Assembly: GCA_002706605.1 (NCBI GenBank)
Contig: PALT01000033.1
Span: forward strand, 124,001-188,000
From: Rhodovulum sp.
Lineage (GTDB): Bacteria > Pseudomonadota > Alphaproteobacteria > Rhodobacterales > Rhodobacteraceae
DNA: 64,000 nucleotides
Direction: 5' to 3'
In this document: piece by piece, positions 1 through 8,859 of the stretch
Position numbering within the stretch: position 1 is the stretch's first letter
Layout of the letters: each line of letters starts with the position of its first letter
Translations under genes and position numbers: made by a program
The notes under the pieces: model-generated
What the model was told of the DNA's origin: nothing
The model's input: the letters and a program-made list of their open reading frames with translations, nothing else
The model's database searches: none

Positions 1-232
1 CTGTCTGGTCACCGAGGGCGTCGCCCGCCGCAGCGCCGGTGTGCGCCTGCTGCGAGACAACGTCGTGATCCACGAAGGCACCCTGAAGACGCTCAAGCGC
101 TTTAAGGACGAGGTTGCCGAGGTTCAATCGGGTCAGGAATGCGGTATGGCATTCGAGAACTACGATGATATCCGTCCGGGCGACGTCATCGAGATCTTTG
201 AACGCGAAGAGATTGAGCGCAAGCTGGACTAA
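1..232 (+). CDS. infB: Translation initiation factor IF-2, C-terminal end (partial)
   Basis: The open frame enters from the left edge of the window (first full codon at base 2), so only the last 76 residues are present. The motif [14 protein letters not shown] and the ending [10 protein letters not shown] are characteristic of domain VI-2 of IF-2, the part that binds the CCA-fMet end of initiator tRNA. IF-2 is the GTPase that brings fMet-tRNA to the 30S subunit and promotes subunit joining. The GTPase domain lies outside the window. The stop codon is followed 30 bases later by a strong hairpin terminator. Identification is secure from the conserved tail. Confidence 0.95.
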   Translation, partial: CLVTEGVARRSAGVRLLRDNVVIHEGTLKTLKRFKDEVAEVQSGQECGMAFENYDDIRPGDVIEIFEREEIERKLD

Positions 233-260
233 GTCCAGCGGCGCCAGTCGTCAGAGAAAT

Positions 261-296
261 AAAAAGGGACGCTAGCGATGCTAGCGTCCCTTTTTT
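261..296. terminator. Bidirectional Rho-independent terminator between infB and the convergent small gene
   Basis: A perfect 11-bp stem (266-276 GGGACGCTAGC with 280-290) closes a 3-base loop. It is flanked by AAAAA on the left and TTTTTT on the right, so it gives a stem plus U-run on either strand. It sits 30 bases after infB and about 35 bases after the stop of the minus-strand small gene. Confidence 0.93.
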
Positions 297-330
297 GTCG
301 CGATGCCGTCACCCGGTTAAGGATGCGTTA

Positions 331-474
331 TCAAGCGGCAGTTTTCGCGGTGGAGATCGGCCGACCTTCAAATACGCGCTCACCTACGCGCACCTGTACG
401 TTTCCGTTATCCAAGGTTTTGACGAATGCGCCCTGGATCGAAACGCAGCTCCCTACAGTGATTGTTCTCAACAT
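331..474 (-). CDS. Conserved-looking small protein, 47 residues, function unknown
   Basis: Minus-strand ATG at 474 to TGA at 331 encodes 47 residues. The N-terminus MLRTITVGSCVSIQG is followed by the alternating polar/hydrophobic stretch NVQVRVGERVFEGRP, which suggests a small beta-rich fold. The start is supported by a good ribosome-binding site (GGGGGC) about 8 bases upstream and by AT-rich sequence further up (480-600) suited to a promoter. Downstream it runs into the bidirectional terminator shared with infB, as expected for a real convergent gene. No signal peptide or membrane segment is visible. Plus-strand frames of about 66 codons over the same stretch look like shadows. I cannot assign a function. 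I have a vague memory of similar short proteins in Roseobacter genomes but cannot verify it here. Confidence 0.72.
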   Translation of the reverse strand: MLRTITVGSCVSIQGAFVKTLDNGNVQVRVGERVFEGRPISTAKTAA

Positions 475-621
475 CTAAAAGCCCCCAGCAAGTAGAACAT
501 CCCTAAAGTTGCAAAAAATTCATAAAAAATCCATTTAAAAAATCGGCAAAGCCCGCCCTATAACGGTGAAATATTGCGCAAAAGTTAGACTTTGCTATGC
601 AAAAGGCGGTATTTCAGTCAC

Positions 622-1020
622 TTACAGCCAGTCGCGCAGGATTGGAATCAACGGTACATCCGCCGGTGGCATCGGGTAATCGCGCAGTTCGGCGGCCCGC
701 ACCCATTTCAGAACCTGACCCTCGCGCGCCTGCGGGATTCCCTCCCATTTGCGACAGGCAAACAGCGGCATCAGCAGATGAAAATCGTCATAGCTGTGGC
801 TGGCAAAGGTCAGCGGCGCCAGACAGGACGACCACGTGTCGATGCCCAGTTCCTCTTGCAACTCACGGATCAGGGCGACCTCGGGCGTCTCGCCCGCTTC
901 GACCTTGCCGCCGGGGAATTCCCACAGACCGGCCATGGATTTGCCCTCGGGGCGCTGCGCAAGCAACACCCGCCCGTCGGCATCAATCAGGGCAACGGCA
1001 GAAACTAGAACTGTTTTCAT
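622..1020 (-). CDS. mutT: Nudix hydrolase, 8-oxo-dGTP diphosphatase (MutT family)
   Basis: 132 residues, the usual MutT length. A complete Nudix box is present: G38, E44, R52-E53, E56-E57 and G59 fit GX5EX7REUXEEXGU, the magnesium-binding catalytic loop that hydrolyses the alpha-beta phosphoanhydride of oxidised nucleotides. The protein is cytosolic and prevents incorporation of 8-oxo-dGTP. The ATG overlaps the end of argJ by four bases, so it is translationally coupled as the last gene of a ppiC-like, argJ, mutT operon. argJ-mutT linkage is something I recall from other Rhodobacteraceae. Exact substrate is inferred from family, not seen. Confidence 0.9.
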   Translation of the reverse strand: MKTVLVSAVALIDADGRVLLAQRPEGKSMAGLWEFPGGKVEAGETPEVALIRELQEELGIDTWSSCLAPLTFASHSYDDFHLLMPLFACRKWEGIPQAREGQVLKWVRAAELRDYPMPPADVPLIPILRDWL

Positions 1021-2384
1021 GAGCGGTAATCCGCGTTGATCTGGATGTAACGGTTGGTCAGATCACAGGTCCACGCAATCGCGCTGCCCTCGCCAATGCC
1101 CAGATCGACGTTAATCTCGATGTCCTGCTGTTTCATGTATGTCGCGCCCAGCTCTTCGCGGTACTCGGGCGAGACCCAGCCCTTTTCGGCCACCAGAATA
1201 TCGCCAAAGCTGATCGACAGGGTGTCACGGTCGGCTTTGGCCCCCGATTTCCCGACGGCCATCACCACGCGTCCCCAGTTCGGGTCCTCACCGGCCACGG
1301 CGGTTTTCACGAGGGGCGAGTTGGCAATCGCCATCGCCACCTTGCGGGCATCCGCGTCGCTGTCGGCGCCGGTCACGGCGACCTGAACGAATTTCGTCGC
1401 CCCTTCGCCGTCGCGCACGACCTGATGGGCGAGGTTCATCATCACGGCCTCAAGCGCCTCGGAAAAGTCCTTGGACGCCTTGCTGCGCAGATCGGTGATC
1501 TCGGGCGCATCGGCCTTGCCTGTCGCGGCCAACAGCAACGTGTCGGACGTCGAGGTGTCGCTATCAACGGTGATGCTGTTGAAGGTCGGATCGACCAGAC
1601 GCGACAGCATCTTTTGCAGCGGCGCGTGGGCAATTTTGGCATCGGTAAAGATATAGACCAGCATCGTCGCCATATCAGGTGCGATCATGCCGGACCCTTT
1701 GGCGATACCGGCGATTTTGACCTCTTTACCATCCAGTTCGACCGTGGTGGTCGCGGCCTTGGGGAAGGTGTCGGTGGTCATGATCGCACGCGCGCCATCG
1801 GCCATCCCGTCAGGCGACAGGGTATCGGCCAGATCCTGTACCACATTGGTGATACGATCATGGGGCAGGCGTTCGCCGATCACACCGGTGGATGAGGTGA
1901 ACACGCGCGAGGCGGGGATGTTCAGAACCTCGGACACCTTGGCACAGATCGCCTGAACCGAGGCATCACCGGCGGCACCGGTGAACGCGTTCGAGTTACC
2001 GGAGTTGATCAGGAACGCCGCGCCATCCTCCCCCGCAGGGGTGCCGATTTTCGCCTGACAGTCCAGAACCGGACCCGACCGCGTGGCCGAGCGTGTGAAC
2101 ACGCCCGCAACCTCGGTCCCCGGGGCAAGGCGGGCCAGCATGACGTCGGTGCGCCCCTTATAGCGCACACCGGCGGCACAGGCGGAAATCTCGACGCCCT
2201 CGATCACGGGCAGGGGGGGCATACCGCCAACAGGTGCCAGAGGCGAGACCAACGGACCCTTGGGCGCCTCTGTGACCGTCGTGGCGGCCTCTTGGACGCG
2301 ATCAAGACGTTTGCGCAGTTTAGAAACCTTTTTGCGCAGTTCCTTGATCTTGGATTTGTGGTCGGGCTTGTCGGTCTTGGCCAT
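1017..2384 (-). CDS. argJ: Bifunctional glutamate N-acetyltransferase / amino-acid acetyltransferase ArgJ
   Basis: Arginine biosynthesis: transfers acetyl from N-acetylornithine to glutamate, and may also use acetyl-CoA. The 455 residues include the autocleavage motif KGSGMIAPDMATML with the nucleophile Thr at 240, where the precursor splits into alpha and beta chains. Other family signatures are LINSGNSNAFTG (126-137) and the C-terminal CDLTNRYIQINADYRS. Typical ArgJ is about 405 residues. Here roughly the first 45 residues are an extra, highly basic and probably coiled-coil segment (KELRKKVSKLRKRLDRVQ). The ATG at 2384 has an upstream AAGGA. Second gene of a three-gene minus-strand operon, 23 bases after the PPIase gene and overlapping mutT by 4. 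Confidence 0.95.
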   Translation of the reverse strand: MAKTDKPDHKSKIKELRKKVSKLRKRLDRVQEAATTVTEAPKGPLVSPLAPVGGMPPLPVIEGVEISACAAGVRYKGRTDVMLARLAPGTEVAGVFTRSATRSGPVLDCQAKIGTPAGEDGAAFLINSGNSNAFTGAAGDASVQAICAKVSEVLNIPASRVFTSSTGVIGERLPHDRITNVVQDLADTLSPDGMADGARAIMTTDTFPKAATTTVELDGKEVKIAGIAKGSGMIAPDMATMLVYIFTDAKIAHAPLQKMLSRLVDPTFNSITVDSDTSTSDTLLLAATGKADAPEITDLRSKASKDFSEALEAVMMNLAHQVVRDGEGATKFVQVAVTGADSDADARKVAMAIANSPLVKTAVAGEDPNWGRVVMAVGKSGAKADRDTLSISFGDILVAEKGWVSPEYREELGATYMKQQDIEINVDLGIGEGSAIAWTCDLTNRYIQINADYRS

Positions 2385-2407
2385 CGGCGGTGTCCTTGCA
2401 GGCGACG

Positions 2408-3256
2408 TTAGTTTTCCAGCAATTCCATATCCCGAATGACGGTGGGGTCAATTGCCGTTTCGGGTTTCACGATCTCGGCCGCTTCGGAATATTCGGCGAT
2501 CAGGGATTCCACGAACGCTTGGTTCAGGCGTTCCTCGATCTCGCTGCGGACCTGTTCCAAGGGCGGGATCGGCAGCGTGCCGGTCTCATTCACCTTGATG
2601 ATGTGCCAACCGAATTGCGTCTGAACGGGGCCCGACACGTCGCCGGCGGCCATTTCCAGAACAGCGGCTTCAAAGGGTTCGACCATCATGCCTTTGCCGA
2701 ACCAACCCAATTCGCCGCCCGACGGACCCGAGGGACCGGTCGATTTTTCCTTGGCGGTTTCGGCGAAATCCGCACCACCATCCAACAGCGCCTTGACCTC
2801 AAGCGCCTCTTCTTCGGTCGGGACCAGAATGTGGGAGGCGTTGAATTGGGGTTCGGGTTCGGCGTTGGCATAGTCCGCGTCATAGGCGGCCTGAATTTTT
2901 TCTTCGGTGATTTCCGCCTCAACCCGCGCGTTCAGGGTCTCGGTCGCCATGAAGGTACGGCGCTGGTTTTCCAGCGCCAGTTCGGATGCGGTGCTCAGGC
3001 CACCCTCAAGCCCTTGGGCGATTGCGGCTTGGCGCACCAGTTGGTCCAGAACGGCGTCAAACAGGACGTCATCGGGCAATTGGTTGTATTCTTGGGGCAA
3101 TTGCGCGCTGAGGACCAGCATGTGACCCAGGGTGATCTCTTCACCATTCACAGTGGCCACAACAGTGCCCAGATCGGTTTCCTGTGCGACAGCCGGAACA
3201 GACGTGAACGCAATCGCGGTCGTCATGGCCAAAGCGGTGAAAATGTTCTTTGTCAT
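2408..3256 (-). CDS. Periplasmic parvulin-type peptidyl-prolyl cis-trans isomerase (SurA/PrsA-like)
   Basis: 282 residues with a clear Sec signal peptide (MTKNIF then a hydrophobic core, cleavage near AVAQ-E). After an N-terminal helical chaperone-like segment comes a parvulin domain from about residue 140 to 230, recognised by ASHILV, GGELGWFGKG, MVEPFEAAVL and FGWHIIKV. The protein probably assists folding of exported or outer-membrane proteins. It is divergent from secA, so a chaperone for exported proteins and the export motor share one intergenic region. It heads the operon with argJ and mutT. The precise type (SurA or PrsA/PpiD-like) is not determined. Confidence 0.92.
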   Translation of the reverse strand: MTKNIFTALAMTTAIAFTSVPAVAQETDLGTVVATVNGEEITLGHMLVLSAQLPQEYNQLPDDVLFDAVLDQLVRQAAIAQGLEGGLSTASELALENQRRTFMATETLNARVEAEITEEKIQAAYDADYANAEPEPQFNASHILVPTEEEALEVKALLDGGADFAETAKEKSTGPSGPSGGELGWFGKGMMVEPFEAAVLEMAAGDVSGPVQTQFGWHIIKVNETGTLPIPPLEQVRSEIEERLNQAFVESLIAEYSEAAEIVKPETAIDPTVIRDMELLEN

Positions 3257-3292
3257 ATGGGCAACTCCCTTGCGGCCACCTGTGTGGCGGCG

Positions 3293-3321
3293 TTGACACT
3301 TTATAGGCTGGCGCTTACATC
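3293..3321 (+). promoter_or_regulatory. Candidate sigma-70-type promoter for secA
   Basis: TTGACA (3293-3298), a perfect -35, is followed by 17 bases and TACATC (3316-3321), a weak -10. The predicted start near 3328 lies about 114 bases before secA. It would place the hairpin at 3329-3347 at the very 5' end of the transcript. Confidence 0.45.
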
Positions 3322-3328
3322 GCTCACA

Positions 3329-3357
3329 GGTCCGAAAGTGCCGGACCGCCCTTTTTT
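3329..3357 (+). terminator. Terminator-like hairpin in the secA leader
   Basis: GGTCCG (3329-3334), a 7-base loop and CGGACC (3342-3347) form a stem followed by GCCCTTTTTT. No plus-strand gene precedes it: the upstream neighbour is transcribed away. It is therefore either a leader element of secA or a chance structure. Confidence 0.5.
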
Positions 3358-3441
3358 CTTGAACCTACCTAATGGTGCAACAGGGGGCGGGCAAGGCGTC
3401 CTCTTTCACGATCAGGAAAAGAGCCACCAAGCGGAGAAAAC

Positions 3442-6138
3442 ATGCTGGGCATCGGAACACTCGCCAAAAAGGTTTTTGGCACGCCGAATGATCGCAAAAT
3501 CAAGGCAACGCGTCCGCTGGTGGACCAGATCAACGCGCTAGAGCCCGAGTTCGAGGCGCTGGACGACGCGGGCATCATCGCCAAAACGGCCGAATTCAAA
3601 CAACGTGTCGCAGATGGCGAGAGCCTTGACGCGCTGCTGCCCGAAGCGTTCGCCGTCTGCCGTGAGGCCGCCAAGCGTGCGCTGGGTCTGCGGGCCTTTG
3701 ACACCCAGTTGATGGGCGGTATTTTCCTGCACCAAGGTAACATTGCCGAGATGAAGACCGGTGAGGGCAAGACCCTTGTTGCGACCTTTCCGGCCTATCT
3801 GAACGCGCTGACGGGGCGTGGCGTGCATGTTGTGACCGTGAACGACTATCTGGCCCGTCGTGACGCCGAATGGATGTCCAAGGTCTATAACGCGCTTGGC
3901 CTGACCTGTGGCGCGGTTTACCCGATGCAGCCCGACGCAGAAAAGAAACAGGCCTATGCCTGTGACATCACCTATGCCACCAACAACGAGTTGGGGTTCG
4001 ATTATCTGCGCGACAACATGAAATCCGAACTGGCCCAAATGGCACAGCGCGACCATTACTTCGCGATTGTGGACGAGGTGGACAGCATCCTGATCGACGA
4101 GGCGCGGACGCCCCTGATCATCTCGGGTCCCAGCCAAGATAAATCGGAACTCTACGTCGCGCTGAACGATGTGGTGCCCCTGCTGACCGAAGAGCACTAC
4201 ACGCTGGACGAAAAGACCCGCAACGTGACCTTTACCGACGAAGGCAACGAGTTCATGGAGCAAGAGTTGCTCCGCCGTGGTCTCTTGCCCGAGGGTCAGT
4301 CGCTCTATGATCCCGAGAGCACAACCTTGGTCCACCACGCGACGCAGGCGCTCAAGGCGCATACCGCGTTCACCAAGGACAAGGATTACATCGTTCGCGA
4401 CAATCAGGTTGTTCTGATCGACGAATTCACCGGTCGTATGATGGCCGGTCGCCGCCTGTCCGATGGCCTGCATCAGGCGATCGAGGCCAAAGAGGGCTGC
4501 GCGATCCAACCGGAAAACGTCACTTTGGCGTCCGTCACGTTCCAGAACTACTTCCGTCTTTATGACAAGCTGGGCGGGATGACCGGTACAGCCGCGACCG
4601 AGGCCGAGGAATTCGAAGAAATCTACGGTCTGGGCGTGGTTGAGGTTCCGACGAACCGTCCCATCGCGCGGATCGACGAGGACGATCAGGTGTTCCGCAC
4701 CGCCCGTGAGAAATTCGAGGGCATCGTCAAAACCATCCATGAGGCGCACGCCAAAGGTCAACCGATCCTTGTCGGCACCACGTCGATTGAGAAATCGGAA
4801 TTGCTGTCGCAGATGCTGACCGCCGCCGGGGTGGAACACAACGTCCTGAACGCCCGCCACCACGAACAAGAGGCGCAGATCGTCGCCGACGCGGGCAAGC
4901 TGGGCGCAGTGACCATCGCCACCAACATGGCCGGTCGCGGGACCGACATCAAACTGGGCGGCAACGTCGAGTTCAAGATCATGGAGGCCATCGCCGCCAA
5001 CCCCGACGCCGATCCGGAACAGATCCGCACCCAGATCGAAGAGCAGCACACCGCCGACGAAGAGGCCGTCAAGGCCGCTGGTGGTCTGTTCGTTCTGGCG
5101 ACCGAACGTCACGAAAGCCGTCGCATCGACAACCAGCTGCGCGGTCGTTCCGGCCGTCAGGGGGACCCGGGCCGCAGCTCGTTCTTCCTCAGCCTTGAGG
5201 ACGACTTGATGCGCATCTTCGGGTCCGAACGGTTGGACAAGGTTCTGTCGACCCTTGGTATGAAAGAGGGCGAGGCGATCGTGCACCCGTGGGTGAACAA
5301 GTCGCTTGAAAAGGCCCAAGCCAAGGTCGAAGGCCGCAACTTTGACATCCGTAAGCAGCTGTTGAAATTCGACGACGTGATGAACGATCAGCGTAAGGTG
5401 ATCTTTGGTCAGCGTCGCGAAATCATGGAGGCCGAGGATCTGTCCGAGATCGCGCAGGACATGCGCTATCAGGTGATCGACGATCTGGTCGCAACGCATA
5501 TCCCCGAACGCTCCTACGCCGATCAATGGGACGGTCCGGGTCTGCAGGCAGCCGTGATCGAACATCTGAACATCGACCTGCCCATCGTGGAATGGGTCGA
5601 CGAAGAGGGTGTTGATGACGACATCATCCGTGAACGGATTGAGGCCGCATCGGACGAGGCCATGGCCGAAAAAGCCGAGGCCTTTGGCCCCGACACCATG
5701 CGCAACATCGAAAAGCAGGTGTTGTTGCAGACGATCGACACCAAATGGCGTGAGCATCTGTTGACGCTGGAACACCTGCGGTCGGTCGTGGGCTTCCGTG
5801 GTTATGCCCAGCGGGACCCATTGAACGAATACAAGAACGAGGCCTTCGCCCTGTTCGAATCCCTGCTGAATGCGCTGCGTACCGATGTGACCCAAAAACT
5901 GGGTCAGGTCCGTCCGCTTAGCGAGGAAGAACAGGCCGCTATGATGGCCCAACTTCAGGCGCAACAGGCCGCCCTGCAAAAGGCCGCCGAGGTGCCGTCG
6001 GCCGAGGACACCCCGACACCGCTGGTCGACGGGTTCGATGAGACCAACCCGGACACATGGGGCAACCCCAGCCGCAACGACGCCTGCCCCTGTGGCTCGG
6101 GCAAAAAGTTCAAGCATTGCCACGGCAAGCTGACCTAA
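3442..6138 (+). CDS. secA: Preprotein translocase ATPase SecA
   Basis: 898 residues, normal for proteobacterial SecA. It drives post-translational export through SecYEG. Walker A is MKTGEGKT (104-111), Walker B is DEVD (211-214) and is followed by the conserved [28 protein letters not shown] and [10 protein letters not shown] belong to the second nucleotide-binding fold and [11 protein letters not shown] is the arginine-finger region. The C-terminus carries the zinc-binding SecB/lipid-interacting motif [13 protein letters not shown]. The start ATG has GCGGAGA eight bases upstream. Codon choice is rich in GGT and CGT, consistent with strong expression. Its divergent neighbour encodes a periplasmic foldase. 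Confidence 0.98.
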   Translation: MLGIGTLAKKVFGTPNDRKIKATRPLVDQINALEPEFEALDDAGIIAKTAEFKQRVADGESLDALLPEAFAVCREAAKRALGLRAFDTQLMGGIFLHQGNIAEMKTGEGKTLVATFPAYLNALTGRGVHVVTVNDYLARRDAEWMSKVYNALGLTCGAVYPMQPDAEKKQAYACDITYATNNELGFDYLRDNMKSELAQMAQRDHYFAIVDEVDSILIDEARTPLIISGPSQDKSELYVALNDVVPLLTEEHYTLDEKTRNVTFTDEGNEFMEQELLRRGLLPEGQSLYDPESTTLVHHATQALKAHTAFTKDKDYIVRDNQVVLIDEFTGRMMAGRRLSDGLHQAIEAKEGCAIQPENVTLASVTFQNYFRLYDKLGGMTGTAATEAEEFEEIYGLGVVEVPTNRPIARIDEDDQVFRTAREKFEGIVKTIHEAHAKGQPILVGTTSIEKSELLSQMLTAAGVEHNVLNARHHEQEAQIVADAGKLGAVTIATNMAGRGTDIKLGGNVEFKIMEAIAANPDADPEQIRTQIEEQHTADEEAVKAAGGLFVLATERHESRRIDNQLRGRSGRQGDPGRSSFFLSLEDDLMRIFGSERLDKVLSTLGMKEGEAIVHPWVNKSLEKAQAKVEGRNFDIRKQLLKFDDVMNDQRKVIFGQRREIMEAEDLSEIAQDMRYQVIDDLVATHIPERSYADQWDGPGLQAAVIEHLNIDLPIVEWVDEEGVDDDIIRERIEAASDEAMAEKAEAFGPDTMRNIEKQVLLQTIDTKWREHLLTLEHLRSVVGFRGYAQRDPLNEYKNEAFALFESLLNALRTDVTQKLGQVRPLSEEEQAAMMAQLQAQQAALQKAAEVPSAEDTPTPLVDGFDETNPDTWGNPSRNDACPCGSGKKFKHCHGKLT

Positions 6139-6145
6139 AAACACG

Positions 6146-6184
6146 GCCCGGTGCGCGGACAATGCGCGTGACCGGGTCCTTTTC
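6146..6184 (+). terminator. Probable terminator after secA
   Basis: CCCGGT (6147-6152) pairs with ACCGGG (6171-6176) and GCGC with GCGC inside, with a three-base bulge. The stem is followed by TCCTTTT. It is imperfect but well placed right after the secA stop. Confidence 0.55.
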
Positions 6185-6275
6185 GCACGATTTTCGAAAC
6201 AATCGCGCATTTTGCCACTTTCATGCCTTGTTTGGAAACTAAAGGTTATACCCATAATCAAAAGGGTATGAGTCG

Positions 6276-7280
6276 GTGCAGTTTGCGAAACAGTCACTTT
6301 CAATCGCTGCGGCCTGTGTAATTGCAGTTGGTGCAGGCCACTTTGTTCAGAACAAGGATATGTACCTTGGCACAACGCGCGCCACGGCGGCGCCGTTGCA
6401 ACCGGTCGTCGCGGTCACCGATACGTTCGTGAACACGATTCAACCCTTGTCGGCCACGACGGACGACGCGCCGACATCCCTTGTTCGGTTGGGGGAGATG
6501 CCGTCCTTGCCGACGATTTCTATGGACCTAACCGCCCGCGTGAACAGCGATCATGACCGCCTGACCCTGCCTGCGTCGGCCAACCCCGCGATCAACGAAT
6601 ACGGCCTGCCCTGTGAGGCGAAGCTGACCCTGACCCCCGAAACAGGCGGTTTGGTGGCCGTGTCTCTGATCGCAAGTTGTCTGATCGATTCCCCTGTGAC
6701 GTTGCAGCACGACAAACTGGTGTTCAGTGCGCGCACGGATCACATCGGACGTCTGGACGTGACCATCCCCGCGATGGACGGCGAGGCCACCGTGACGGCG
6801 GTTTTGGACACCGGCGACACGCTGAGCGCAATGACATCCGTGCCGGATGCCACAGATTATGACCGGATTGCCCTGCAATGGGTCGGGGATCAGGCGATGG
6901 GCCTGCACGCCTTTGAATTCGGGGCGGCCTTTGGCGATACGGGCCATGTCTGGGCCGAAAACCCACGGTCGGCCAGCGCGCATTCAGGCGGGTTTCTGAC
7001 CCGTTTGGGCACGGGCATCGGTCCCGCCGCACAGTTCGCCGAGGTCTATTCCTTCCCAAAGGCCCAAGAGCACCTGAACGGCGTTGTACGCATGTCGGTT
7101 GAGGTTGCCGTGACCGAACGTACCTGTGGCGCACAGGCCAGCGCGGAAATTCTGCAACCTGGTGCAAACGGAAACTCGCAGGCCACGGATATCGTTCTGG
7201 ACCTGCCCGGATGTGACGCCGTTGGTGAATTTCTGGTGTTGAAAAATATCGTCCGAGACCTGAAACTCGCCGCCAACTGA
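6276..7280 (+). CDS. Exported protein of unknown function downstream of secA
   Basis: 334 residues beginning at a GTG with AAAGGG about nine bases upstream. The N-terminus (QSLSIAAACVIAVGAG) is a signal peptide or single membrane anchor. The remainder is beta-rich, with few predicted helices and cysteines in four places (CEAKL, SCLID, RTCGAQ, GCDAV) that could form two disulfides in the periplasm. No catalytic motif is recognised. It is followed 16 bases later by the gene for a phosphate-binding-protein-like/OmpA fusion, so the two are probably co-transcribed and act together in the periplasm. I do not recognise the family. Confidence 0.8.
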   Translation: MQFAKQSLSIAAACVIAVGAGHFVQNKDMYLGTTRATAAPLQPVVAVTDTFVNTIQPLSATTDDAPTSLVRLGEMPSLPTISMDLTARVNSDHDRLTLPASANPAINEYGLPCEAKLTLTPETGGLVAVSLIASCLIDSPVTLQHDKLVFSARTDHIGRLDVTIPAMDGEATVTAVLDTGDTLSAMTSVPDATDYDRIALQWVGDQAMGLHAFEFGAAFGDTGHVWAENPRSASAHSGGFLTRLGTGIGPAAQFAEVYSFPKAQEHLNGVVRMSVEVAVTERTCGAQASAEILQPGANGNSQATDIVLDLPGCDAVGEFLVLKNIVRDLKLAAN

Positions 7281-7296
7281 GGCTGGCGGAAAATCA

Positions 7297-8859
7297 ATGA
7301 TCAAACACCTGTTCGGCGCGGCGGTTTTCGCCGCGACCCTCTGTTTTGGCGCGGGGCAATCCGTGGCGCAGGACGTGACCCTGACCTCGCGGGATGGGTC
7401 TATTCAGGTGTCGGGCGCGCTGACCTCCTTTGACGGCGAGTTTTACCGGATCGAAACGGAATACGGCCAGTTGGTTCTGGATGGACAGGGCGTGGTCTGC
7501 GCCGGTCCCGGATGTCCCGACCTAGAGGCCTATGTCGCCGAATTCACCCTGTCGGGCGATCCGAAACTGGGCCGGTTGTTGATTCCTGCGCTGCTTGAAT
7601 CCTATGCCGACCGGCGCGGTTTGGCCGTGACACGGATCGTTGAGGGCGCGGATGCGTTCCGCCTGATCCTGCGCGATGAAAACGCGGGCCGCGATGTCGC
7701 CCGTATTGAGGTGCGCCAGAATTCCACCGCCGAAGGGTTCGCCGATCTGGTGACGGGCGAGGCCGATATCACCATGGCCGCGCGCCCCGTGCGCGGGGAT
7801 GAGGTGACGTTGGGCCAAACCGCCGGTCTGGGCGATCTGTCCGACCCAGGGCGCAGCCGCGTGGTTGCCTTGGACGCCGTTATCCCCGTGGTCGCGCTGG
7901 GCAATCCGGTGACATCGATGCAGGTCGAAGATCTGGGCGCGATCCTGTCGGGTGCCGTGACCGAATGGCCGGGTGAACAAGGTTCGGTCGTCTTGCACGG
8001 TCTGGAAAACGGCACCGGCCCGCGACAGGCGGTTCAGGACGGTCTGCTGGCGTCGCTTGGCCTGACCCTCAGCGACGATATGCGCCGCCACAACAGCGAC
8101 GCCGAGGTCGCCGATGCCGTGGCGCAGGACGTCAATGCATTGGCCGTGGTGGGTCTGTCCGAGCGCGGCAATGCCCTGCCTGTGACGCTGCGCGGTGGGT
8201 GCGGCATCCCCCTGCCTGCGACGCGGCACAGCCTGAAGACCGGCGACTATCCCTTCACGGCGCCCATGTTTTTGTACCTGCCCGAACGGCGTCTGCCGTT
8301 GTTCGCGCGGGAATTCCTGCGCTATCTGCGCTCACCCGCTGCGCAACTGGTGATCCGGCGCGCGGGGTTCGTGGACCAGAGCCGCGAGGAGATCGGGATA
8401 GCTAACCAAGGTTTGCGCCTTGCCAATGCGATCGGGATTGCGGGGGGTGACGTACCGCTGGATCAGGTGCAGGGATTGTTGGCCGATCTGGGCGACGCGC
8501 GGCGTCTGACCACGACATTCCGGTTTGAGGGCGGCCAATCGCGACTCGAGCCTCAATCGGCGGGCAACGTGATCAGTCTGGCTCGCGATCTGGAAAGCGG
8601 TCTTTACGATGATCAGGAACTGATTTTCGTGGGGTTCAGTGACGGCGAAGGCGGTTGGGAGGTGAACAAACGTCTGTCCCAAACCCGCGCCGAGGCCGTG
8701 CGCGAGGCGGTACGCACCGCCGCCCTGACCGCCGATCCGTCGCGGTTGCGTCTGTCGGTGGCGGGTTATGGTGAGGCTTTGCCGATTGCCTGTGACGACA
8801 CGGATTGGGGTAAGCGTGTAAATCGCCGCGTTGAGGTCTGGGTGCGCGATCTGCGCTAG
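7297..8859 (+). CDS. Periplasmic substrate-binding-like (PstS-type) protein fused to an OmpA C-terminal domain
   Basis: 520 residues. A signal peptide (cleavage near SVAQ-D) is followed by a short beta domain with two cysteines (CAGPGC). A type-2 periplasmic-binding fold resembling phosphate-binding PstS occupies roughly residues 85-345, shown by GRDVARIEV, GEADITMAARPV and FLRYLRSPAAQ. The last 120 residues are an OmpA/MotB-type peptidoglycan-binding domain (FVGFSDGEGG, NKRLSQTRAEAV, GYGEALPIACDDT, KRVNRRVEV). The fusion would tether a solute- or phosphate-sensing module to the cell wall. Neither ligand nor partner transporter is visible in the window. Its TAG stop overlaps the stop of convergent radC by four bases. 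Confidence 0.85.
   Translation: MIKHLFGAAVFAATLCFGAGQSVAQDVTLTSRDGSIQVSGALTSFDGEFYRIETEYGQLVLDGQGVVCAGPGCPDLEAYVAEFTLSGDPKLGRLLIPALLESYADRRGLAVTRIVEGADAFRLILRDENAGRDVARIEVRQNSTAEGFADLVTGEADITMAARPVRGDEVTLGQTAGLGDLSDPGRSRVVALDAVIPVVALGNPVTSMQVEDLGAILSGAVTEWPGEQGSVVLHGLENGTGPRQAVQDGLLASLGLTLSDDMRRHNSDAEVADAVAQDVNALAVVGLSERGNALPVTLRGGCGIPLPATRHSLKTGDYPFTAPMFLYLPERRLPLFAREFLRYLRSPAAQLVIRRAGFVDQSREEIGIANQGLRLANAIGIAGGDVPLDQVQGLLADLGDARRLTTTFRFEGGQSRLEPQSAGNVISLARDLESGLYDDQELIFVGFSDGEGGWEVNKRLSQTRAEAVREAVRTAALTADPSRLRLSVAGYGEALPIACDDTDWGKRVNRRVEVWVRDLR

Noticed and set aside
278-495. Two overlapping plus-strand frames of 66 codons beside infB
   Set aside because: They lie in the terminator and antisense to the better supported 47-residue minus-strand gene.
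3538-6375. A 945-codon open frame on the minus strand opposite secA
   Set aside because: It is a mirror of the strongly codon-biased secA gene and has no motifs, ribosome-binding site or plausible composition (rich in His, Gln, Val, Leu).
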